Shown here: positions 55,095 to 64,000 of the stretch, piece by piece
Layout of the letters: every line of letters begins with the position of its first letter
How positions within the stretch are numbered: the stretch's first letter is position 1
NCBI GenBank assembly: GCA_947683625.1
Contig: CANTUR010000009.1
Span: 4,291,501-4,355,500 of the forward strand
Direction of reading: 5' to 3'
Origin: Mallotus nudiflorus
Taxonomy: Eukaryota > Streptophyta > Magnoliopsida > Malpighiales > Euphorbiaceae
Length of the DNA stretch: 64,000 bases
The notes under the pieces: generated by a model
What the model was told of the DNA's origin: nothing
Database searches by the model: none
The model's input: the letters and a program-made list of their open reading frames with translations, nothing else
Translations under genes and position numbers: made by a program

Positions 55095-58000
55095 TCATTT
55101 GAGATGGGAATAAGTTAAAAATGAACTCTCTTCGTTGAATGTAGTTGAATGACTTTGAAATTCAGGCAAATTACTTGGAGAATTTTGAGAAATATTCACT
55201 TGATTCTCAAATCTACTTGGATAACTTCGGTGTTGGTCTTGCTGATTCCAATTATCAGAGTGCATTCCATAATATCGCAGAGGATCAAATGGATTCACGT
55301 AATGACTAAACCCATATTCTTGATTTGCAGTAGTCGAAATAGAACTACTTTCACCTCCACTGATTTCGTATCCAAATTCATGTTGTTGTGGTGCAAATTT
55401 GAATGGAATATTTATAGAACCAGATGGATCAGAAAATGAAGGGATATCATTTGAATAATTGGAATCTTCATAATATCCATGGCTTGTTCCAATTGACCTA
55501 TGATATCCACCTCCACCACTATCATTATCACTACCACAACCATGACCACCGTCGCCGCCATCATCATTATCATCATCATCATCCTCACGACGACGACCAC
55601 CACTATTACCATCATCTTTATCACTTTCACCACCATCGCGTAAAGGAGAATCAACACTATATCTGAATGGAGGAGTCACACCTAATTCTTGCTCAGTTAA
55701 ATCAATTATAGGATCTTGTTCACTATCTTCATCATTCAACCAAGTTAGATCCTGTCCATCAAGTAAAAGAGCTTCTGATTCTTCCAACCATGGATTTAAA
55801 AGGTCATGCTCATAAAAAATATAACCCAAGTTTACTGGATTAAAAGCTTCCTCTAATTCTTTTTGTGACTTTCGCATTGTATTTTGCAATTTCAGCTTCA
55901 TATTATAGTGTACATAAACTAGATAATGTAGTTTTTTCTACTTCAATCTATTTCTAGTCTTTGTATGAATCAAGCTAAAAGTGCTCCAATTCCTTTCACA
56001 ATCTGTTGTTGATGTTATTTGACTTAAGATTTTCATAGTAATTTTTTGAAGTTCTGGTGTTGACTCTCCAAAATGAATCCACCACTTAGCTACATCATCT
56101 AACAATATTTAACTAGTTAAATCTTTTTTATTAATTAATTAATATAAATTATAAATGAAGACAAAAAATAACTGGGGGAAAATTCTTGATTGCTTTTTAA
56201 GCAAGTGTTTGTCCAAAAGATTGTCCCTTTTCTTGAAAAGTAAAAATTTGCACGATAGTAAAAAAAATAATGGACATCATTTTATAACTGTAATTATCAA
56301 CATATAACGAAAAAGTTATTTCAAATGCAAAAATAAATGTTACTTGTAAAAGGGCTTGAATTTGTGCTTTTTCATTTGGTTCAATCTTTTTAATAACATT
56401 TCGAACTCCTCACATAACTTCAGTATCAGATGGAATGTCATACTTATCTCTATATTGATATTGTGGGTTGAAATAATAACCTATAAGAAGTACATCATTT
56501 TACATATTAATACCTTGTAAATAAATTAATAATGTATTCATTAATAATTATAAATAACATACTTGCAGCATGCAAATCATGATGCAATTGAAAATTCCAT
56601 CTTCTATCAATAATTGACCAATAATGCTTGTGATATCAATAATTTTCTTTAATGGTCATCTTGCATTTGTCCATTGCATCATACAAAAATCCCATTGTTG
56701 GTTTATCATCCCCATCAACTAGCCTTAATGTCTTCAGAAAAGGCTCTTGAAATTTAAGCAATTCATTTGCATTTTTCCAAAAATGTCTTCCTTCACTTGT
56801 TGTTGCTAATATAGTTTTCCTAACTTCAACAACTAGTGGATCTATCATTCTTTCATATCTAAAATTCACCCATATAGGTGAGTCAAACATATTCCTCAAA
56901 TTATTGCATTGACGGACTATACTCTCCAACGCAATAAAATTGGTAGCAAATCTAATAATGTCAGGGTGAAGCAGCTTTTTACCATCTGTAAATTTCTTCA
57001 TATAATTTGTCACCCAATTATAATTATAAATAAATTGGGTGATTTTCTTCCCTTTTTCAATACAATGACATTATTGACTTCTCTTCCTAATATCTTATAA
57101 AATGAGATCAATGCAATGAGCACTACAAGCTTTTCAATACAGATTCTGATATTTGTTCATGAGCATTTTTTTCGCTAACTTAATTGCAGCATCATTATCT
57201 GTAACAATTTGTACAACCTTTTCAACTCCAACTTCTTCGATAACCTTTGACATCAACAGAAAGTAATAATGTCCATCTTTTTTCTCAATATCAGATGCAT
57301 TCACTGACTTATGAAAAATCATGCCACAATTTAAGTAAGCAAGAAAATGAATAATGGACATTTTTGTTGGGTCTGTCCATGCATCACATAATATAGACAC
57401 ACCTCTTTCCTTCTAAATCCTTGCAAAAGATGCAATATATTCTTTCATTAATTAATACTCCTTTGGCAACCATACCTCTGCAAGCTCATAAGCTGTTGGA
57501 GGTGGAATGTTTGGTCCAACTTCTGAAGCAACTCTAAGTAAAGGTCGTATCCAAGGTGATTCGGCTACTGCAAATGGTAGTCTATTGTGAACCACAAATC
57601 AACCAAAGGCATTCATTAACTTTTCTTGAACCACGGAGATTTTAATTTGGTTTGCTTCTTTGTTTCCCTTTCCATCTCTAAATCCACTTCAATAGCTCAC
57701 AATCTTTCAACTGGTGTTGATAATTATGGAGGAGCAAATCTAGAAGATTGTGGATTATTGCCTCTTCAATTTTGTATATCCTGAATGTTTTTAACACTAA
57801 AAGAGCAACCCATCATTCGCTTTCTTTGTTGACTACCGCTGGATCCACCTGTATCATAGTGAACATCTGTAGTCCTTTTATATGAATCAACTTCAATTTA
57901 TCGAAGGCTTTATTGCCTAGCATATTTCATTATTGCATCTTCCTCCTCTTCATCATCACTGTCATTATATTGTCCACTTGCATGCATTTGTACAATTTCT

Positions 58001-58281
58001 TCCTCAACTTGATGTTTAGCAGCATTTTTTTTTGTTTTTGCTTGGTTTGCCATTCAAAAATAAGTTTTTTTTATATCATCTCTCATAGCACATGACACTT
58101 TTGGACATGCTACAATGTCACCTTCAATTCTTGCTAAATATTGCTTAAATCTTGTTATTCCATTAGTAATCGCACATCCACAAAAATTACAAGTCATTTT
58201 AGATCTATTATTATTAATAGGTGTAGCAAATTTTCATCCAATATCATCATTGGGTTTGCCATCTTTTCCTTTCTTTCCCAT
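55095..58281 (-). pseudogene. decayed hAT-superfamily transposase
   Basis: Reading on the minus strand from an ATG at 58281: a BED-type zinc finger (CNFCGCAITNGITRFKQYL, His replaced by Tyr), a central DUF659-like part (DAWTDPTKMSII...VTDNDAAIKLAKK, about 57400-57134), a middle segment (57013-56636), the hAT C-terminal dimerisation region (WWIHFGE..P.LQK to CERNWSTFSLIHTK.RNRL, about 56090-55960), and VYVHYNMKLK leading into an Asp/Gly-rich tail that ends at 55095. Numerous stops and frame changes separate the blocks, so it is inactive. Two of the usual acidic catalytic sites are still recognisable. Termini were not resolved. Confidence 0.85.
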
Positions 58282-58329
58282 AAATAAATCTACATACAGA
58301 AAAAAACAAAAAAAATTCAATGTCAAGTC

Positions 58330-58331
58330 AA

Positions 58332-58376
<45 letters not shown>

Positions 58377-58733
58377 AATGTAAGTATATACATAAATTTG
58401 ATTATATGACTAAACAAACATAATTATCAAACTTATGTAATTACAAATATAAATACTATATATATATATATACTCACACACACACTAATGTAATGATATA
58501 CATAAATTTAATATATATACACAAATTTAATTATATAACTAAACAAACATAATTATAAAACATATGTAATTACAAATAGAGTGTGTGTGCGTGTATATAT
58601 ATATATACACACTCACTCACACAAACACACAAATTTAATATATATACACAACTTTAATTATATAACTAAACAAACATAATTATAAAACTAAACATGTTAT
58701 TTACAAATATAAATATAAGTATACAATGTGTCA

Positions 58734-58797
<64 letters not shown>

Positions 58798-59025
58798 ACA
58801 CACAAAATGTAATTATATACAAAAATTTAATATACATACACAAATTTAATTATATAACTAAACAAACATAATTATAAAAGTTATGTAATTACAAATATAA
58901 ATACATAGTGTGTCTATAAACACACACATAAATATAATTATATACATAAACAAATTTAATTGTATGACTAAACAAACATAATTATAAAAGTTATGAAATT
59001 ACAAATATATATATATACACATACA
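58330..59025. repeat. composite minisatellite with TA/CA microsatellite cores, five units
   Basis: The phrase ACTAAACAAACATAATTA recurs at about 58409, 58538, 58665, 58857 and 58967. Each is followed by (A)TGTAATTACAAATATAAATA-type sequence and a (TA)n(CA)n tract. Unit length varies from about 110 to 190 bp because the microsatellite cores differ. It lies directly upstream of the decayed hAT coding region. Confidence 0.8.
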
Positions 59026-59626
59026 TACCTCGCAGCACTGATGAAATCTCTATGATATCAAGAAAATAAATTTTCTTCTATTGGATGTCAATTTATTTGT
59101 TAAAGTATTGACTTAAAACTCAAAGAATCGATGCATTTATAGATGTATTTTGCTTTGTTTTGGCCTGTGCAGTGCTATACAGGCTGGAATGAAATATTGT
59201 TGTGGAACCTTATCTCTACAAGTTTGTACATATACTTGGTTTTCCTATCTTTGCAGAAAATGTGTAAATTATTTGCTTTATCTCTATCACTGTATTCAAT
59301 TATTTACTTTTTCCTATTGATTTTTTATTGTATAGTCGGTGATTAAGATTTGCAAATAATTGTCTGCTTTATATACTTTTATCAGTGATAATTTACTTTT
59401 TAATGATATGTTCTGTGACAATTTATAAATATAATAGTAATAACAATAATAATAATATAAAATTAAATAATAAAAAAATAAAAAATAATAATAAAAATGA
59501 AACAAATGGTATGTTCTATGACAATTTACAAATATAATAATAATATACAATTAAAATAATCATAATAGTGTTAAAATTAAAAAAAATAAACAAATCATAA
59601 TAATTATAATTATGATATTATTTTTA

Positions 59627-59707
<81 letters not shown>

Positions 59708-59744
59708 CAAAATAAACTAATAAACTAATAAAAAATACAAAGCC
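59026..59744. repeat. AT-rich spacer with palindromic (AAT)n(ATT)n microsatellite
   Basis: From about 59631 to 59704 an AAT-type run passes directly into an ATT-type run, making a long self-complementary tract. Similar AAT-rich runs lie at 59430-59560. No gene recognised. Confidence 0.75.
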
Positions 59745-62700
59745 TAAAACAAAATAAAACATACAATAATAATAATAACATCACTTAATGCAGTAATAAT
59801 ATTTGCATCAACTGAAATTAAATCAACATCCGTGTCATATATAAATAAACTTTTAGTACAAGTTCCAGTTCAAATATAATACAACATATTTTCAACAATT
59901 TTACAACTACTGCAGTTTCTAGATCATAAAATAAAACTCAAGTGAGCAGTTTACATAAAGAAGCCGGGGTAGAAGAAATCCAGCGTACAGGCTTGCTACT
60001 GAGGTCTGAAGACGATGACTCTCCTGAAAAATAGTCAACGGAGGGGAGTCAGACCTCACTGAGTGAATTACTATAATATATATACATGCATACTAAATGG
60101 CAATGCATATAGTCAACAGTATATATCTAATATGTATATATACAAGCAAATACACACAGATGCAATAAAATCATTTAATATATTTTTATTGAAAATCACT
60201 GTTTATGAAGGATCAAATACAACCCTAGAAAATCGCAACCTCAAACAGTGTTAGACAACACTCTAGCCATACAGGCTCACTTATTCCAAATATATTCACT
60301 TATTCCATTTGGACAGTAGACTGGCCCCGAGACATTAAGTCAATCGAGCTCCAACAGTCTGACTGTCAGTGTGATTGGCTCCGAGACACTTGGTCAACCG
60401 AGCTCCAGCAATCACACTCCCAAATCCTTTCTCACACATCAAATAATCATATCCAATCAATATCCACAAGTGGTTAGTAATATAACCTAAATGCTATCAG
60501 CGTACCAGTACTTACTCGGTTCTAGTGCTGCCCACTAGGTAGCACGTTCTATTGATATCCTTCATTTAAAATATAAAGCATACATTCATAAAAGTAAATG
60601 ATGCATGAATTGAATAAAACAGTAACATAAACCATATATATACTAGAAATATACCAAAAATAAATCAGGTATATTTCGAGTATATATACGTCAAATAAAT
60701 CCAATATAATCGTAAAATAAACCAAATATATATTTAAAAACATTTTAAATATAAATGTTTAATAAAGCATGCATATAGTTTAAGATATACCAAAATAAAC
60801 CAAAGATAAACCAAAAATAAACTAGAAATAAACTTAAATATTAATTGAATTATTTATAAATATTTAATCAAAATAAAACATACATTTCTAAATCATACAC
60901 CCTAAAGTATATATATATAGCATAGTAACTCACAAATTATTGCACTCCACGAGATGGATCCAATGGGCCCGGTCCACTAGGCCTTGGTCTCGGCACAACT
61001 AAACATATAAAAATAACAGACATTAGAATAAACCTAACAGAAAATCCTAGAAACTCGATCTAGAATATTAGACACAGAATCAGAATTAGAGTTCGACCGG
61101 ACATCACGTTTTACGAGAATTCTATCAAAAATCCAGCAGAACCTCCCCTGTAAAACGGACATCTCTCTACTCAAAAAGTAGAGCCGGCCCTGCAAAGAAA
61201 CACACTTCGAAAATATACATAAACAACAACCAAAATCCCTCGATCGGACTCCAAACTACAGTTTACCGACCGGGGTCCACAATACACAGAACAATATAGA
61301 AAGACCAAAAATACCCTTATAACATAAAATACATTTTATAAGTAGAAATTACTTAATTAACCCTAAAACACAATAAAAACTCATTTTATTAGAAAAATTG
61401 TATATTATATATATAATTGAAAATAATTTACGAAAAATATTTTTAATTAGTTAAAAATACTAAATAATTTGTAGAAATCATTTTTACACCTTAAATAACT
61501 ATTAAAACCAATTTAATTACATTTTTTGCCAATTTAGGGTAAAATTACCAAAATACCCCTATATATATAAATATATTAAAATTAATCCAAAAATTCACCA
61601 AAAATAATATAATTGCAAAAAATTAATTTTATCAACATATTTATCAATAATATCACTAAATAAACTTAATTAACCAATTAATTTCAATTAAAAACACAAT
61701 TAACCCTATTTTATCAAAATTACATAAACTAAATAAATTCAAAATAAATACATAGAAATTCATAAAAATTCCAAATAAATTTCTATAATTCATTTCAACA
61801 CCTATATTTATCATAAAATACAATTTCAAAATTTAATTAATTAATTTTCGAAAGTTAGAAAATAATAATAAAATATTCAAAAATACCCAAAAATCAAAAT
61901 AATTTCCAAAAATTCTACAAAAATTCAAAAATTTAGATTAAGCTAATGGGAACAACATTTGTGAAGGAATTTTTCACGAATCAATCAATTTCAATTTCAA
62001 AAAATCAAAAACCCTAAAATGGCCGAATTGCAAAAATTGAAACCTAAGCAAATCTAGACCATTTTAAGTAAAAAAAAGCTTGGAATCACACTCACCGGAG
62101 CTCAAGGAGAAGAAAGAGACTGGCGGTGTCGAAAACGATGGCCGAAAATGCTATGAACGACGGTGAGAGGAGTTTCGGCTTTCCGACGATTTCGAGCTTC
62201 TCCGACACCGAAAATGGGCTTTGCTGGCGACGGAACAGCTGGAGGAAGGAGGTGGCACACCAACGGCAAGGGAAGAGCTTGACAGATGTCGGTGATGGCG
62301 ATGGAGGCGATCGGGGAAGAAGGAGGAGGAGTCGGGGGCGAAATGGTAATTTGCCAAACTTTGATTTTTTTATTAAATATTAAATATATATGCATATATA
62401 TATATATATTTACACTATATATTAAAATAATATAAACTCACACACATTAAATATACACCACACACATATAATTTAATAATTTAATAATTTATATACTAAA
62501 AAAAATAATCAAATAATATTAAAACTAATTAATAATTAATAAATAATAAAAATATTAGGGTAATTAATTAAACCCTAGTTAAATAAATAAATACACATAT
62601 ATACTTTATTTAGTACTTTGAAAAAATATATATGAGCTCATGCAAATGCGTGAAATTGTTTAAAATAATTAATAATAAATAATTTACGTGTCGATTTTTC

Positions 62701-62873
62701 CAAAAATGTAAGTCCAGGAAAAATTTTACGTAAAGTACTTAAAATAATATAAACAATTAAAATTAGCTTTAATTAAATAACAAAATCATAAAATATTAAC
62801 ATTATATACGAAAATTATTAACACTGCATATCCCGATACAGTATTAAAATATTTAAAAACACGGGATATTACA
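59745..62873 (-). mobile_element. truncated solo LTR of the array family, inverted
   Basis: Reverse-oriented and diverged relative to the 3221-bp LTRs. It starts on the minus strand at 62873 (TGTAATATCCCG), keeps the GC-rich islands (about 62100-62350, 60950-61260, 59970-60060) and their splice-like borders, and fades near 59745, lacking the last ~100-200 bases, the CA end and the primer-binding site. The AT-rich stretches between islands have drifted much more. The right-hand microsatellite may have replaced the missing end. Confidence 0.85.
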
Positions 62874-63219
62874 AATTTGTGCTCAAATTTTTTTTCCTTT
62901 TAGCCATTTTATCATAAGAGCAACATAAACATGTTTATCTATTTTATTTGCTTCGATTTAGTGTGTTACTAAAATTTTACATAATTGTTAATATTACTGC
63001 ATATTATTTTTTGTTCATATAATTAGATTTTTGTAATCAGAATTTGTTTATTTTTTAGCCACTTCATCATTTAGATGACAAGAGTATTTTTTGTATATTT
63101 TGTAGGTTAAAATTTAATATATTAGTAAGCATTTACATATTTTTAGATATTTTATTATTATTTTTACTATTTCATTTAAGCTCAAGCCCATTCAAATAAA
63201 AATTTCTGTAATAACTTGA
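62874..63219. other. spacer between two head-to-head LTRs
   Basis: 346 bp of AT-rich sequence with no frame or repeat that I recognise. Both flanking LTRs begin here and point away from each other. Confidence 0.7.
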
Positions 63220-64000
63220 TGTAATATCCCGTGTTTTTTTAAAATATTTTTACACTGTACCGGGATATGCAGTGTTAATAATTTCTGTATATTATATGAT
63301 ATTTTTATGAGTTGATATGTATTTAAACCTATTTTAATTACGGTGTATTATTTTTAGTGTTTTACGTAAAATTTTCCCGGGACTTGCATTTTCGGGGAAA
63401 TTTTCACGTAAACAATGTATTATTAATTATTTTAAATGTATTTACGGACTTGCATGAACTCATACATATTTTTAAATTATTAAATAAAGCCTGTGTGTGT
63501 ATAATTATTTAATTAGGGTTTATTATTACCCTAATATTTTATTAAGTATTTATTTGTTTTATTGTTATTTAATCAATTTTATTTAGTATAAAGTATTAAA
63601 ATATTAATATTTTATGTGTGTGGTGTATATTTGATGTGTGTAATTTAATATTATTTTAATATATAGTATAAAGTATATATATATACATATATTTTTCAAA
63701 AATCAAAAAGTTTGGAAAATTACCATTTTGCCCCCGATCATCCCTTTCTTCCCCGATTCTTCCCTTCTCCATTTCCGGTCGCTGCCGTGCCATTTCTTCA
63801 CCGTGGGTGTGCCGTCCGGTGTGCCACCGTCTTCCCCGACCAATTTCGCCGCCTGAGGAGGCCGTTTCCGGCGTCTGGAGATCGATTTTGGCCGGAGAAG
63901 CCGAAAATCGATCCACCGTCGATCACGTCGATTCCGGCCACCGTTTTTGACACCGCCAGTCTCTTTCTTCTCCTTGAGCTCTGGTGAGTGTGATTATAGC
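63220..64000 (+). mobile_element. 5' part of another array-family LTR, cut by the window end
   Basis: TGTAATATCCCGTG at 63220 opens a plus-strand LTR that follows LTR 1 through the TATA region and first GC-rich island, with substitutions and small indels. It ends in the window at GAGCTCTGGTGAGTGTGATT, so the first splice-donor-like site is conserved. The rest of the element lies outside. Confidence 0.9.

Noticed and set aside
1..64000. CRISPR arrays, bacterial operons, rRNA genes
   Set aside because: None seen. The tandem repeats present are microsatellites and minisatellites without regular unique spacers, and the genome is plainly a plant nuclear one.

Overview
The window is nuclear DNA from a eudicot plant. 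The evidence is intron-containing genes, an L-type lectin receptor kinase, a plastid-targeted sugar-transporter homologue, the TFIIA large subunit, AT-rich intergenic DNA, and many plant transposons (Ty3/gypsy Tekay-type, CACTA, hAT, foldback elements, a SINE-like insert). I cannot name the species. All comparisons were made by eye, so counts of differences are manual.

The left part, 1-27 kb, is gene-bearing. It holds a one-exon lectin receptor kinase (3021-5045, +), a 14-exon chloroplast-targeted MFS sugar/H+ symporter homologue (6171-9561, -; 555 aa when spliced, with one GC-AG intron), a small one-exon plant protein of unknown function (11883-12293, +), the 11-exon TFIIA large-subunit gene (13875-20387, -; 420 aa when spliced), and two overlapping ORFs for a basic and a very acidic protein of unknown function (25863-27247, +). 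Between them lie foldback elements, minisatellites and an old LTR-like direct-repeat pair (21.2-23.2 kb).

From 27.6 to 49.2 kb the window is transposon. A foldback element and the right end of a CACTA element lead into a 19,705-bp tandem retrotransposon array: LTR-internal-LTR-internal-LTR (29521-49225). The three LTRs are each 3221 bp, the two internal regions are each 5021 bp, and the whole array is flanked by one 5-bp target-site duplication (GATAC). The first internal region has an open gag-pol frame. The second has three nonsense codons. The middle LTR is a mosaic: its left part matches LTR3 and its right part matches LTR1, as expected if unequal LTR-LTR recombination made the array. The LTR and leader also carry GC-rich islands bounded by GT/AG signals, the last acceptor lying one base before the gag ATG. 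Most of these signals recur in a diverged copy at 60-63 kb.

From 49.2 to 64 kb there is a second-family solo LTR (50137-52103), fossil exons of an acetyl-CoA acetyltransferase next to a fossil copy of exons 12-13 of the 6-9 kb transporter (53472-54655), a decayed hAT transposase (55095-58281) with a minisatellite upstream, a truncated reverse-oriented LTR of the array family (59745-62873), and another LTR of that family running off the window end (63220-64000).

The host genes are unrelated housekeeping, transport and signalling genes. Nothing suggests that they work as a cluster.
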